A DNA stretch of 64,000 nucleotides from Blastochloris sulfoviridis (GTDB lineage Bacteria; Pseudomonadota; Alphaproteobacteria; Rhizobiales; Xanthobacteraceae). Position 1 is the stretch's first letter. Each line of letters starts with the position of its first letter. The stretch spans positions 62,001-126,000 of the forward strand of contig NZ_VWPL01000002.1 of assembly GCF_008630065.1 (NCBI RefSeq), read 5' to 3'. This document shows positions 28,420 through 37,485 of this stretch, in pieces. Position numbers and translations under genes: made by a program. The notes beneath the pieces are model-generated. The model worked only from the letters and a program-made list of their open reading frames with translations, searched no databases and was not told the origin of the DNA.

Positions 28420-30273
28420 CCGCACGGCCGCGCCCGGCGGCGGGTATTCGAGCGTGTTGCGCAGTTCGCGGATGCGGTCGGGGTGGAAGCGGGGAATCTG
28501 CAGTTCGCCGGCCTCCCGCCACTGCTTGACGGTCTCGCGCGCCGCCGTGGCCTTCTCGTCGTCGCTGCCGCAATCGCGCGCGACATAGACGGTCTGCGAC
28601 GGGAAGGCGAAGCCGGTGCCGGCTTTCGCGACGATGTCCATGCAGCGCAGCAGCAGATCCTCCTGCACTTCGAGATAGTCGTCGAAATTGACGGCGTAGA
28701 CGTAGGCGAAGATCTCGACGTCGAGCGAGAACGACCCCAGCCGCACGAACCGCACGCGCGCCGGGTCGGGATCGACCCGCGGATGCGCCAGGAGCATGGC
28801 GCGCAGCTCCTGCAACAGGAAGCGCATCCGGTCCGGATCGGTCTCGTAGCGGAGGTTGAGGGTGGGATGGAACCAGAAGCGGTCGCGGCGTGAGAAGTTC
28901 TCGATGTGCAGCGCCGAGAACTCGCCGTTCGGCACAGTGAGCACGGTGCGGTCGAGCGTGCGGATGCGCGTGGAGCGCATGCCAATGTCTTCGATCGTGC
29001 CGAGCGCCGTACCGAAGCGGCAGAAATCTCCGACCCGCACCGGCTGGTCCAAAATGAGTGTCAGGCTGCCGATCAGATTCTCGAAGAACTTCTGGGCGCC
29101 CAGCGCGATGGCGAGACCGCCGATACCGAGGGCGGCCAGAGCGGTGGTGAAATCGATACCGAAGACATGCAGCAGCGCTGCCACCAGGGCCAGGGCGACG
29201 AGGCCCTGAAAGATGCGCCGCAGGAAGCTGACGATGGCGTAGGTGGAGAGCTGGCCGCGCCGTGACATGCGGCCGAGCGCCACTTCCCCCGCCGCACCCG
29301 ACAGGCGCCACAGCAGCCAGGCGAGGCCGAACCAGCTCACGAGCTGCGCCCCGAATTCCGCGTAATAGCGGATGACGACCGTCACCTCGATCCAGCGCAG
29401 GGCGACGACGAACAGCACCGCCGTCAGCAGCAGGCGGGCCGGCGCGGCGGCGGCCTCCATGAACCGGGCCACCGGCGTCTCGCCGTGGGCGCGCTTGATC
29501 AGCCGCACGATGAGGCGCACCAGCACGATCACCAGCCACGCCGCCACATAGGCCAGGCCGGCGATGACCAGCAGCATCCCCCAGTGCACAACCGGGGCGC
29601 CGCCCACCACCGGGCCGGCGGGGATGTAGTTTGTGAGCGAGGCGAATGACAGGCTGTCGGCATTTGTCCGTGCCAAAGCGGGGATCGCGGAGAGCGTCTT
29701 GGCCGACACGACCCAGACCATGACGCCATCGTCATCGACCCGCTCGGCGAGGATTTCGACCGCGCCATCCTCGGTCTGGATCGTGCCGATGCGCTCCAGC
29801 GTCTCGCCCAGCCCATCGTCCACGCGGCCGGTTGGGTCGGTGCTGAGTTCGGCCGGGGTGGTCAGCCGCCCATTGCGGTCGAGAACCTGCTGGAACGTCT
29901 TGGCCAGCGCTACGCGCGACGCGGCGGTGCCGGCGGTGCCCGCGATCTTCTTGGTGGTGAAGAAGCGGGTGGCGCGGTCATAGTCGCCGGCGGCAAACGC
30001 ACTGATCAGGCCGGTCACCAGCCCCTGCGGCGTCTCGCGGCCGAGCGGATCCTTGGGGGCGGCCGGTGCCGGGGCGGGCTGGGCGCCTGGGCTCGGCGAT
30101 GTCTGCGCCACCGCGGCCGATACGCTCAGAATCAAGAAAATCGCGAACAGGAAACGGCTGAACGCTGGGAGTCTCGTGCGCCTCCGCTGAACAGGGGCGG
30201 ATGCGGCAGGCAACGACATGCAGAACGGGTTCCGGGGGGCGCGTTTCATCAGGTCGCGAGTGGATGTCGCCAT
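28417..30273 (-). CDS. MscS-family mechanosensitive channel with periplasmic N-domain
   Basis: A 618-residue inner-membrane protein. A signal-like segment (RFLFAIFLILSVSAAVAQ) precedes a Pro/Ala-rich linker and a periplasmic domain, then about five membrane helices; the pore helix region LAALGIGGLAIALGAQKFFE and the beta-domain start DQPVRVGDFCRFG are typical MscS. A cytoplasmic alpha/beta domain follows, with the tail ERVxxxx-like regulation motifs absent. AAAGGA 7 nt upstream supports ATG 30273, although ATG 30219 would give a cleaner signal peptide. It likely protects against hypo-osmotic shock. Confidence 0.92.
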   Translation of the reverse strand: MATSTRDLMKRAPRNPFCMSLPAASAPVQRRRTRLPAFSRFLFAIFLILSVSAAVAQTSPSPGAQPAPAPAAPKDPLGRETPQGLVTGLISAFAAGDYDRATRFFTTKKIAGTAGTAASRVALAKTFQQVLDRNGRLTTPAELSTDPTGRVDDGLGETLERIGTIQTEDGAVEILAERVDDDGVMVWVVSAKTLSAIPALARTNADSLSFASLTNYIPAGPVVGGAPVVHWGMLLVIAGLAYVAAWLVIVLVRLIVRLIKRAHGETPVARFMEAAAAPARLLLTAVLFVVALRWIEVTVVIRYYAEFGAQLVSWFGLAWLLWRLSGAAGEVALGRMSRRGQLSTYAIVSFLRRIFQGLVALALVAALLHVFGIDFTTALAALGIGGLAIALGAQKFFENLIGSLTLILDQPVRVGDFCRFGTALGTIEDIGMRSTRIRTLDRTVLTVPNGEFSALHIENFSRRDRFWFHPTLNLRYETDPDRMRFLLQELRAMLLAHPRVDPDPARVRFVRLGSFSLDVEIFAYVYAVNFDDYLEVQEDLLLRCMDIVAKAGTGFAFPSQTVYVARDCGSDDEKATAARETVKQWREAGELQIPRFHPDRIRELRNTLEYPPPGAAVR

Positions 30274-30464
30274 CTTGATCCTTTGCGGCTGTTCGGCTCA
30301 ACGATCGGAACGGACCGGTCTTGGTCGGCCAATCGGCGCCACCGGTCAAGTCTTCGGCGCGGAAGATGATCCGAAGGGCCGAGTCCGCAGGGCGAGCGAA
30401 CGCCGCCTTGCCGACCATCCGCGCTCTGCAGTAAAGCGCCGGCCCGATCAGCCGGATCTCCGCG

Positions 30465-31496
30465 TCAGAACACCGGCGGCAGGGCGCCGACCGGCATCGG
30501 CCCGATGCGGATCAGCCCCTCACGCAGATTGACCGGCAGCACCATCGCCGGGCGGCCGCCGATGTCGCCCTTCTGGCTCAGCGCCGCCAGCGTCGGCATC
30601 ATTGTCATCATCTCGCGCGGCATCAGGCGGCGCTCGATCAGGTCGCCGAGCACCTGGTCGAGCCCGTGCACCAGAACCTTGAGCGCGCCATTGACCCGGC
30701 CGCGGGGGTCCAGCGCCAGCGTGCCCGAGGTCTCGCTCGCCGCGCCGGGGCTGAGAACGCGCAGGCGCGCAATCTCGGCGCGTCCGCCCGCCTCCGCCCA
30801 GCTCCGCAACCGCTCGGCCCGGCTGGCGCCCTGCACCTGGTCGAGTTCGGACACCGTCAGCTCGGCGTCGAGGTCGATGGCGCCGTGGACGCCGGGCAGC
30901 TGCAGCGGTCCTTCGAGGCGCGACACCGCGGTGGTGATCTCGACCGGGTGGCCACCGGCGCCGTCCGCCGCCTTGCGGCGCATCACCAGCTCGGCGTGCG
31001 GGCTGCGATAGGGCTCGGCGGCGGAGGGAAGGCGAATGGCGATGTCCCGGGCCGAGGCGGTCAGCCCGTGGCGGCCGCTCCAGTCATAGAGGGCCTCGGC
31101 GGTGGCGGCGGAAAACGCGACCTCGGCGATCTCGCGCCCGCCCGGTCCGGGCTCGGCGACCCGCAGCGGACCGGCGACGTCGATCCGCACGCGGCGCGGC
31201 TGCCAGATTGCGGCGCGCGCCGTCAGCCGGGTTGCGGTGACCTCCAGCAGCTGGCCGCGGCTCTGGGCGAACAGCGGTCGGGCGCAGGTCACCTCGATTC
31301 GGAAGGGGAAGCCGGCGAGGGTGCGCTCGGCGCAGGCGACCTGCCGGCCGGCGCGGGCCTCGCGGGCCAGCGCGCGGTCGATCTCGGCCTCGACGCGGTC
31401 GCGCGCCGTGACCCACAGTGCCGACCAGCCGGCCACGGCCAGCACCAGCAGCACGACGAGGGCGGCGAGAAGCTTGAAACGGCGGGAGGACGACAT
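30465..31496 (-). CDS. DUF2125 protein, membrane-anchored
   Basis: A 343-residue protein with one N-terminal membrane anchor (LLAALVVLLVLAVAGWSALW) and a long periplasmic beta-rich domain; CAERTLAGFPFRIEVTC is the family hallmark. DUF2125 proteins are conserved in alphaproteobacteria beside amino-acid and envelope genes and have no proven function; the repetitive beta pattern recalls AsmA-like lipid-transfer domains, which is inference. ATG 31496 is chosen where homology begins. It is divergent from chaC across a RIME-like element. Confidence 0.88.
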   Translation of the reverse strand: MSSSRRFKLLAALVVLLVLAVAGWSALWVTARDRVEAEIDRALAREARAGRQVACAERTLAGFPFRIEVTCARPLFAQSRGQLLEVTATRLTARAAIWQPRRVRIDVAGPLRVAEPGPGGREIAEVAFSAATAEALYDWSGRHGLTASARDIAIRLPSAAEPYRSPHAELVMRRKAADGAGGHPVEITTAVSRLEGPLQLPGVHGAIDLDAELTVSELDQVQGASRAERLRSWAEAGGRAEIARLRVLSPGAASETSGTLALDPRGRVNGALKVLVHGLDQVLGDLIERRLMPREMMTMMPTLAALSQKGDIGGRPAMVLPVNLREGLIRIGPMPVGALPPVF

Positions 31497-31513
31497 CGGC
31501 AATCGCGGATCTG

Positions 31514-31543
31514 GGGCTGAAGCGGGCTGGGCTGAAGCGGGCT
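31514..31543. repeat. 15-bp tandem duplication upstream of DUF2125
   Basis: GGGCTGAAGCGGGCT occurs twice without a gap at 31514-31528 and 31529-31543, between the divergent DUF2125 and chaC genes. Confidence 0.85.
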
Positions 31544-31558
31544 GGGCGCCTCGTCTGC

Positions 31559-31609
31559 GGCATTTCTTTTGCGCAAATCCGGTTCCCACAGCCACGGAAA
31601 ATGCTCTAG
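31559..31609. repeat. RIME-like element, partial copy
   Basis: GCATTTCTTTTGCGCAAATC and CGGTTCCCACAGCCACGG are followed by AAAATGCTCTAG, the second-hairpin half of the family seen at 13.7 and 55.8 kb. It ends 9 bp before the chaC start, so it contributes to that gene's leader. Confidence 0.6.
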
Positions 31610-31618
31610 TCGAGAAAC

Positions 31619-32242
31619 ATGGCGAAAGGACCGGTTTACGACGCCGCTGTCAACGCACGTGCAGCGGACCCCAGCAATGCCGTGCCGGCGCCCGGGATCG
31701 ATGTCTCGGGCCATTGGGTGTTCGGCTATGGCTCGCTGATGTGGCGGCCGGACTTCGCTTTCGCCGAGCGCCATCCGGCGCGGCTGATGGGCGCCCACCG
31801 CGCGCTCTGCCTCTATTCGCACGTCCATCGCGGCACGCCGGAGCGGCCGGGCCTAGTGCTCGGGCTCGATCTCGGCGGCCAATGCCGCGGCGTTGCCTAC
31901 CGCGTCGAGGCGGACCTTTGGCCGGCGACGCTGGCCTATCTGCGCGAGCGCGAGCAGACCACCAAGGCCTATCGCGAGGTGCACCGGCGGGTGCGTCTGG
32001 CCAGCCACCCGGCGCGCGAGGTGCTGGCGCTGGTCTATGTCATCGACCGCGCCCACCCGCAGTATGCCGGCAATCTGACGCGCGAGGAGCAGCTTTACCT
32101 CGTCCGCCAGGGCCACGGCCGCTCCGGCCCCAATCGCGACTATGTGCTGGCGACGGTGGCGGAGCTGGAGCGGCTCGGCATCCGCGACGACGGGCTGTCC
32201 TGGCTGGCCGAGCGGCTGTGGAGCAGCTCGGACAAGCCGTGA
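31619..32242 (+). CDS. chaC: Gamma-glutamylcyclotransferase (ChaC-like)
   Basis: Predicted to cleave glutathione to 5-oxoproline and Cys-Gly. The 207-residue protein carries the substrate loop VFGYGSLMWRPDF, RGVAYRV, the catalytic glutamate region LREREQTTKAYREV and YVIDRAHPQYAGNLTREEQ. These are standard ChaC features. The first 30 residues are a disordered leader, so a later start is possible but there is no nearer methionine. It is convergent with plsC and preceded by a RIME-like repeat. Confidence 0.9.
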   Translation: MAKGPVYDAAVNARAADPSNAVPAPGIDVSGHWVFGYGSLMWRPDFAFAERHPARLMGAHRALCLYSHVHRGTPERPGLVLGLDLGGQCRGVAYRVEADLWPATLAYLREREQTTKAYREVHRRVRLASHPAREVLALVYVIDRAHPQYAGNLTREEQLYLVRQGHGRSGPNRDYVLATVAELERLGIRDDGLSWLAERLWSSSDKP

Positions 32243-32300
32243 GCCGAGGGGTGCTCGCCGGTCCGCTCCCGTCCGGACGAGGGCGCGAGATGCCGGACGA

Positions 32301-33056
32301 TCAGACGGACGCCGTATCCGCCGCCGGCTGCGGGCCGATGGCGTTCGCCCGCCCCTCCGCCACCAGGGCGGCGCTGGCGCGCTCGATCCCCTCCTGCAGC
32401 CGCGCCATGAATTCCGCCCGCGGCAGGCCGGGTGGGATCGGCGGCAGGAACTCGACGATGATGGTGCCGGGATAGCGGCGGAAGGTGCGCCGCGGCCACA
32501 CCAGGCCGGAATTCAGCGCCACCGGCAGGCACGGCACGCCGAGCTGGCCGTAGAGCAGGCCGACGCCGGGCTTGTAGTCGGGGGCGGCGTCGACCGGCCG
32601 TCGGGTGCCCTCGGGAAAGATGATGATCTGCCGGCCCAGCGCGATGGCGCCGCGGGCGTCCTCGGCAAGCCGGCGCAGCGCTGCGCCGCCGCCGGCGCGG
32701 TCGACCGGGATCATGCCGGCGCGCCGGCAGTACCAGCCATAGAAGGGCAGCCGCATCAGCTCGCGCTTCATCACGAACACCGGGTCGGTCAGGAACAGCA
32801 GCAGGCCGAAGGTCTCCCAGGCCGACTGGTGCTTGGAGGCGACCAGCAGCGGGCCGGGCGGAATGTTCTCCAGGCCGCGGCATTCGATGCGCACGCCCAT
32901 GACGGTGTGCAGCAGGAAATCGACGGTGCGCGCCCAGCTCTGGGTGGCCCGGATCACCGCCTGTCGCGACATCGCCAGCGATGGCATGTAGAGCACGGAA
33001 TGGACCAGGACGCTGAGATAGAACAGGAAGTTGAAGGCGAGCGAGCGCAGCAGCAC
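32301..33056 (-). CDS. plsC: 1-acyl-sn-glycerol-3-phosphate acyltransferase
   Basis: Acylates lysophosphatidate to phosphatidate at the inner membrane. The 251-residue protein has an N-terminal membrane segment, then SKHQSAWETF (motif I) at residues 75-84, PFYGWYCRRAGMIPVDR (motif II), FPEGTRR (motif III) and CLPVALNSG (motif IV). Motif I is HX4E (His76, Glu81) rather than the usual HX4D, a variant I believe occurs in alphaproteobacterial PlsC. It follows the ydcF-like gene by 54 bp on the same strand, suggesting an operon. Confidence 0.92.
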   Translation of the reverse strand: MLLRSLAFNFLFYLSVLVHSVLYMPSLAMSRQAVIRATQSWARTVDFLLHTVMGVRIECRGLENIPPGPLLVASKHQSAWETFGLLLFLTDPVFVMKRELMRLPFYGWYCRRAGMIPVDRAGGGAALRRLAEDARGAIALGRQIIIFPEGTRRPVDAAPDYKPGVGLLYGQLGVPCLPVALNSGLVWPRRTFRRYPGTIIVEFLPPIPPGLPRAEFMARLQEGIERASAALVAEGRANAIGPQPAADTASV

Positions 33057-33110
33057 GGGCGGTTTCCTTTGCCGGTTCTGGCCGGTTCCGTTGTCGGGTC
33101 CTTGGCGCCT

Positions 33111-33791
33111 TCAGTGCGACTGGGCGGTCGCCAGCGCGCTGGCGTGGGTCGGCGGGTCGAGCCGAAGGCGGACGTGGGCCATGAGATACTTGACGTATTC
33201 CAGCGCCACCAGCCGGGCGGTGCGCGGGCTGGCCCACCACGGCTCGGCGCGGAGCTGGTCGGAGACCACCGGGAAGGGGATCAGCGCGACATCCGGCATG
33301 GCGCCGCCGAGCTCCACCAGCACGCGCGGCATGTGGTAGGCGGAGGTGACCACGATCAGCGACCGGAAGCCGTGCCGGCGCGCCCACACCCCGGTCTCGA
33401 TGGCGTTGCCATTGGTGTTGAGCGCCCGGCGGTCGATGTCGACGCAGCAGGCGAACAGCGTCGCGTTCTGCGGGGCGAGCCGGGCCAGCTCCTCGGCCCG
33501 CGTCGAGCGGTTGACGCCGGTGATCAACAGCCGCTGGCCGAGGCCGCGCCCCAGCAGCACCAGCCCGTCCTCAATGCGCGAGGCGCCGCCGGTGGGCACG
33601 ACGATGGCGTCCGCCTTCTCGCTCAGCGGCCGCTCCTCCATGTCGAGCCCGGCGGCGAACCAGAAGAACCCGCCGATGCCGGCGCACAGGCCGGCCAGCG
33701 TCGCCAGTCCCACCAGCTCCAGCGCCAGCCGGAGCCGATGAAACCGGCGCCGCGGCGGTGCGGCCGGATCTCGGTTCTGCCCTATGGTCAT
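33111..33791 (-). CDS. YdcF/ElyC-family DUF218 protein
   Basis: A 226-residue inner-membrane-anchored protein: one N-terminal helix (LVGLATLAGLCAGIGGFFW), then a DUF218 Rossmann-like domain with ADAIVVPTGGASRIEDGL, LLITGVNRST, NTNGNAIETGVWARRHGFRS and SAYHMPRVLVEL. Relatives (ElyC, SanA) affect cell-envelope integrity and peptidoglycan precursor metabolism, but the reaction is unknown. It lies between ftsX and plsC in the conserved order ftsE-ftsX-ydcF-plsC. Confidence 0.9.
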   Translation of the reverse strand: MTIGQNRDPAAPPRRRFHRLRLALELVGLATLAGLCAGIGGFFWFAAGLDMEERPLSEKADAIVVPTGGASRIEDGLVLLGRGLGQRLLITGVNRSTRAEELARLAPQNATLFACCVDIDRRALNTNGNAIETGVWARRHGFRSLIVVTSAYHMPRVLVELGGAMPDVALIPFPVVSDQLRAEPWWASPRTARLVALEYVKYLMAHVRLRLDPPTHASALATAQSH

Positions 33792-33875
33792 GCCCCTCTC
33801 CGGGGCGAATCATAAGCGCGCGGCATCGGCCTGTGAATCGGGTTGCGTATCGACATTCCCCGCCCGGCGACCGGC

Positions 33876-33912
33876 ATACGGTCTCCGGGCCTTCAGGCCG
33901 GAGACCGTATCA
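33876..33912. repeat. Module C palindrome containing the ftsX stop codon
   Basis: ATACGGTCTCCGG (33876-33888) pairs perfectly with CCGGAGACCGTAT (33898-33910). The following CA completes TCA, the TGA stop of ftsX. It is the same layout as module C of the composite elements at 2.0, 53.77 and 54.45 kb, here without modules A and B, and could act as an ftsX terminator. Confidence 0.75.
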
Positions 33913-34860
33913 CTCGAATGAGCGCAGCGTCGCGCGCACCGTGGCGCGGGTGGTCAGCGCGGTGACGGCCGCCACCACCAGCACCAAAGCGGCGATCAGG
34001 ACATAGCTCTGGCGCGGCAGCGACATGCTGCCGAGCAGCGCCGCCGCGCCGCCCGCCCCGTCGGCGAGGCCGCTGCCGGCGACGAGGCTGACGGTCAGGA
34101 ACAGCACGGTGGCGAGCAGGCCGCCGATCGCCGCGCCCTTCAGCCCCAGAAGCAGGAAGTGGCGCTGGAACTGGCTGGCGATGAACGAATCGCGGGCGCC
34201 GACCAGATGCAGCACCTCGACGATGTTGCGGTTGATCGACACCGCGCCGCGGGTGGCGAAGGCCACGCACAGCGCGGTGGCGGCCAGCACCAGCGCGGTG
34301 ACGCCGATGCCGCCGGCGACCACGGTGTCGGCCATCGTCACCAGATAGGCCGACCAGGTGCGGTGGTCGTCGAGGCTGGCGTTCGGCACCTTCTCGGCCA
34401 GTTGCCGGCGCAGCGCCGCCGAATCGAGACCCGGTCCGCCGACATGCAGGCCGATCAGCCGCGGCACCGGCAGGCCGGTGAGGTCGAGCCCCGAGCCCAG
34501 CCACGGCTCCAATAGCCGCTCGGATTCCGCCTGGGCGTAGATGCGCACGCCATCGACGCCGCGCGTGGCGCGGGCGATCTCGCTGGCGCGGCGCACGTCG
34601 TCGTTCACGTTGCGCCCGTCCACCGGGCGGATCTGGATGGTCATCTCCCGCGCCACCTCGGCGCGCCAGTCGGCGGCGGCGACATGCACCAGCCCCACCG
34701 TGCCGATGGCCAGGGCGGCGAGAAAGGTCATGATCGCCACCACCGCCACCAGCGCGTTGCCGGAGATGCTGCCCGACGGGATGATCGGGCCGGGCGGCCG
34801 GATGGCATTGCCCTGGTCGATGGCATCGGGATCGGCAGTCATCAGCTTCATCGTGGCCAT
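33910..34860 (-). CDS. ftsX: Cell division ABC transporter permease FtsX
   Basis: A 316-residue membrane protein that, with FtsE, links the divisome to peptidoglycan hydrolase activation. Four membrane helices are visible: one near residue 40 (NALVAVVAIMTFLAALAIG), then a periplasmic domain, and three in the C-terminal half (VTALVLAATALCVAFA; GAAIGGLLATVLFLTVSLVA; YVLIAALVLVVAAVTAL). The conserved NRNIVEVLHLVGARDSFIA lies between them. ATG 34860 is two bases past the ftsE stop; a TTG at 34866 would overlap it. Confidence 0.93.
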   Translation of the reverse strand: MATMKLMTADPDAIDQGNAIRPPGPIIPSGSISGNALVAVVAIMTFLAALAIGTVGLVHVAAADWRAEVAREMTIQIRPVDGRNVNDDVRRASEIARATRGVDGVRIYAQAESERLLEPWLGSGLDLTGLPVPRLIGLHVGGPGLDSAALRRQLAEKVPNASLDDHRTWSAYLVTMADTVVAGGIGVTALVLAATALCVAFATRGAVSINRNIVEVLHLVGARDSFIASQFQRHFLLLGLKGAAIGGLLATVLFLTVSLVAGSGLADGAGGAAALLGSMSLPRQSYVLIAALVLVVAAVTALTTRATVRATLRSFE

Positions 34861-34862
34861 GC

Positions 34863-35522
34863 TCAATCGTAGACGTGCAGGCGTCCGCCGGCGAGCACGA
34901 AGCGGGTGGCGTCGAACTGGTCCATCAGGGCCAGGTCGTGGGTGGCGATGACCACCGAGGTGCCGGATTTGTGCAGCTCGGCGAACAGTTTGAGCAGGCG
35001 GCGGGCAAGGGTGGGGTCGACATTGCCGGTCGGCTCGTCGGCCAGCAGCAGCTCCGGCCGGGCGATCAGCGCGCGGGCGATGGCGGCGCGCTGCTTCTCG
35101 CCGCCCGACAAGGTCTGCGGCAGCGCCGAGGCGCGCTCGCCGAGCCCGACCCAGCGCAGAAGCTCGCTCACCTCGACGCGGTAGCTCGCCTCCTCCCGCC
35201 CCATCACCCGCAGGGGTAGCGCGACGTTCTCGAACGTGGTGAGGTGGTCGAGCAGCCGGAAATCCTGGAACACGATGCCGATGCGCCGGCGGATCCCCGC
35301 CACCTCGTCGGGCGCCAGCCCCGTCACCTCGCGCCCGAACACCGACACCAGCCCGCGCGTCGGCTTCAGCGACAGGAACAGCAGCCGCAACAGCGAGGTC
35401 TTGCCCGCCCCCGACGGGCCGGTGAGGAACTGGAACGAATGCGGCTCGATCGAAAAGGTGAGGTCGCGCAGCACTTCCGGCCCCATGCCGTAGCGCAGAC
35501 CGACATTCTCGAAGCGGATCAC
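34863..35522 (-). CDS. ftsE: Cell division ATP-binding protein FtsE
   Basis: ATPase of the FtsEX complex, 219 residues. Walker A GPSGAGKT (35-42), signature LSGGEKQRAAIARAL and Walker B LLLADEPTGNVD are intact. The start is GTG at 35522 (M-I-R-F-E-N-V-G), preceded by a G-rich ribosome site; no ATG fits. ftsX follows at once, and the zinc-ribbon gene is divergent upstream. Sequence and length are standard. Confidence 0.95.
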   Translation of the reverse strand: MIRFENVGLRYGMGPEVLRDLTFSIEPHSFQFLTGPSGAGKTSLLRLLFLSLKPTRGLVSVFGREVTGLAPDEVAGIRRRIGIVFQDFRLLDHLTTFENVALPLRVMGREEASYRVEVSELLRWVGLGERASALPQTLSGGEKQRAAIARALIARPELLLADEPTGNVDPTLARRLLKLFAELHKSGTSVVIATHDLALMDQFDATRFVLAGGRLHVYD

Positions 35523-35735
35523 GCGCACCCCCCGGACCGGCTCAACGGATTCTTGAATGCTGCCATGACATGATCTCCGCATGATCTCCGCCACGCAATT
35601 GCGGCGGCAGGCGGGCCGCCGTCCGAACGCGCGCGCCTGCACCCTTTTGCCATCCGTGGCCGGAAATTCGAAACGAGGTTTCCAATCCGTTAACGGTCGC
35701 CGGTGCAAAGTTGCGGCGCAACCCCTGGGTCGGCC

Positions 35736-36872
35736 ATGCTGCTTGTCTGTCCTTCTTGCACGTCTGCCTTTCGCATCCCGCCGGCCGCGATCTCGGCCGC
35801 GGGGCGGACGGTGCGCTGCTCGCACTGCCAGCACATCTGGACGGCGATGCCGGCCGACCTGGTGCCCGAGCCCGACCTCGAGACCGCCGAGGCGGCGGGG
35901 CGGTCGGCTGGCAGCGGATTTGCGGCCGGCGGCGCTGCCCGAGGCGGGCCGGCCGCCGCAGCCGCCTCCCCTGACGCCGGCTCGGACGACGCGTCTGCCG
36001 CTGAATCCTGGGGGGCTGACTCCTGGGATGCCGTCGCCCCGGGTACGGAGGGCTGGACCACCGATCCCGACGCCGACCCGCGGTTCCAGATCGGCGTCGA
36101 CGACGACATCATCGCCGTCGACCGGCCATTCGGCGGCGAGGAGGCGCTGATCAAGGAGGCCGACGCCCCGCCGCTGGCGCCGCAGGATGCGCTGCCGGCC
36201 GACGACGCCTTCGGCGATCGAGCCGAGCCGGAGACCGACGAGGCGGGCGCCTTCGACGATTCCGCCGCCGACGATCCGTCCGATGCCCGCGCGCAGGCGG
36301 TCGCCTCCCGCGAGGCCTCCTCCCTCGACGGCCTGCGGCTCAATGGGCGACCCTCGGACGGCGACCCCGGCGATGGCGAGGCGGCCGCGCGCGCGCGCCG
36401 ACCGGCCGCGCGGCCGAAGCCGGGCCTGCTGTCGCATCTGCTGGGTGCCGCGGCGACGGCGCTCTTGGTCGCGGTCGCCGCGCTGTTCATCTGGCGCAGC
36501 GACCTGGTGCGGCTGGTCCCGAGCCTTGCCGGCTTCTACCAGCTCTTCGGACTCGAGGTGAACCTGCGCGGGCTGCAGCTTCACGAGGTGCGCGCGGTGC
36601 GCGCGGACGTGGAGGGCGTCCCGGTGCTGTCGATCGAGGGCTTCGTGTTCAATCCCGGCCCCAAGGCGGCCGAGGTGCCCAAGCTGCGCATGGCGATTGT
36701 CGGCTCGGGCGGGCGCGAACTCTACGTCTGGACGGCGGAGCCGCCGCAGCCCATGCTGAAGGCCGGCGAGAGCTTCGTCCTGCGCAGCCGTCTCGCCGCC
36801 CCGCCGCAGGATGGCCAGGAGGTCGTGGTGCGCTTCCTGCGCAAGCGGGATATGGCCAACTCCAAGCCCTGA
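35736..36872 (+). CDS. MJ0042-type zinc-ribbon membrane protein
   Basis: A 378-residue protein starting with a zinc ribbon CPSC...CSHC (residues 5-40: LLVCPSCTSAFRIPPAAIS, TVRCSHCQHIW). A long acidic, low-complexity linker (about 50-230) leads to one membrane helix (LLGAAATALLVAVAALFIW) and a C-terminal periplasmic domain like DUF3426 (GLQLHEVRAVRADVEGVPVL). Function is unknown; the gene is regularly divergent from ftsE in Rhizobiales. hpt follows 6 bp later, so the two are co-transcribed. ATG 35736 is preferred over a GTG 33 bp upstream. Confidence 0.85.
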   Translation: MLLVCPSCTSAFRIPPAAISAAGRTVRCSHCQHIWTAMPADLVPEPDLETAEAAGRSAGSGFAAGGAARGGPAAAAASPDAGSDDASAAESWGADSWDAVAPGTEGWTTDPDADPRFQIGVDDDIIAVDRPFGGEEALIKEADAPPLAPQDALPADDAFGDRAEPETDEAGAFDDSAADDPSDARAQAVASREASSLDGLRLNGRPSDGDPGDGEAAARARRPAARPKPGLLSHLLGAAATALLVAVAALFIWRSDLVRLVPSLAGFYQLFGLEVNLRGLQLHEVRAVRADVEGVPVLSIEGFVFNPGPKAAEVPKLRMAIVGSGGRELYVWTAEPPQPMLKAGESFVLRSRLAAPPQDGQEVVVRFLRKRDMANSKP

Positions 36873-36878
36873 GAGCTC

Positions 36879-37478
36879 ATGTCGCCTTCGGACCATCCCC
36901 CCTCCGACCCCAGCGAGCCGCCCCCGGCGGCGCCCCCGCCGCTACCCGCCGTGCGCGTCCTCTACGACGTGGAGACCATCGCCGCGCGCAACCGCGCGCT
37001 GGCCACTGAGATCGCCGCCATCGAGCCCCAGCGGCTCCTGGTGGTGTGCGTGCTCAAGGGCAGCTTCGTGTTCGCCGCCGACCTGATCCGGGCGCTGCAC
37101 GCCGCGGGCGTGGCGCCCGAGGTCGAGTTCATGATCCTGTCGAGCTATCGCACCTCGACCGTCTCCACGGGACGCGTACAGATCCTGCGCGATGTCGAGA
37201 GCGAGGTGCGCGGGCGCGACGTGCTGCTGATCGACGACATCCTGGAGTCCGGCCGCACGCTGGCCTTCGCCAAGGATCTGCTCGCCGCGCGCGGGGCGGC
37301 CCGGGTGCTCACCTGCGTGCTGCTGGAGAAGCCGGGCAAGCGGGCCGTCAAGATCGACGCCGACTTCCTCGGCTTCCGCTGCCCGGACCTGTTCGTGGTC
37401 GGCTACGGCATGGATATCGCCCACGCCTTCCGCCAGCTGCCGTTCGTCGGCGTGGTCGAGCACAGCGAGACGGAGTAG
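36879..37478 (+). CDS. hpt: Hypoxanthine phosphoribosyltransferase
   Basis: Salvages hypoxanthine or guanine with PRPP to IMP or GMP. The 199-residue protein has a disordered proline-rich leader of about 22 residues, VVCVLKGSFVFAADLIRAL, VEFMILSSYR and the PRPP loop VLLIDDILESGRT (115-127). The leader is absent from most Hpt proteins, so translation could start later, but no nearer ATG exists. It sits between the zinc-ribbon gene and cpdR with gaps of 6 and 7 bp. Confidence 0.93.
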   Translation: MSPSDHPPSDPSEPPPAAPPPLPAVRVLYDVETIAARNRALATEIAAIEPQRLLVVCVLKGSFVFAADLIRALHAAGVAPEVEFMILSSYRTSTVSTGRVQILRDVESEVRGRDVLLIDDILESGRTLAFAKDLLAARGAARVLTCVLLEKPGKRAVKIDADFLGFRCPDLFVVGYGMDIAHAFRQLPFVGVVEHSETE

Positions 37479-37485
37479 CGATGCG

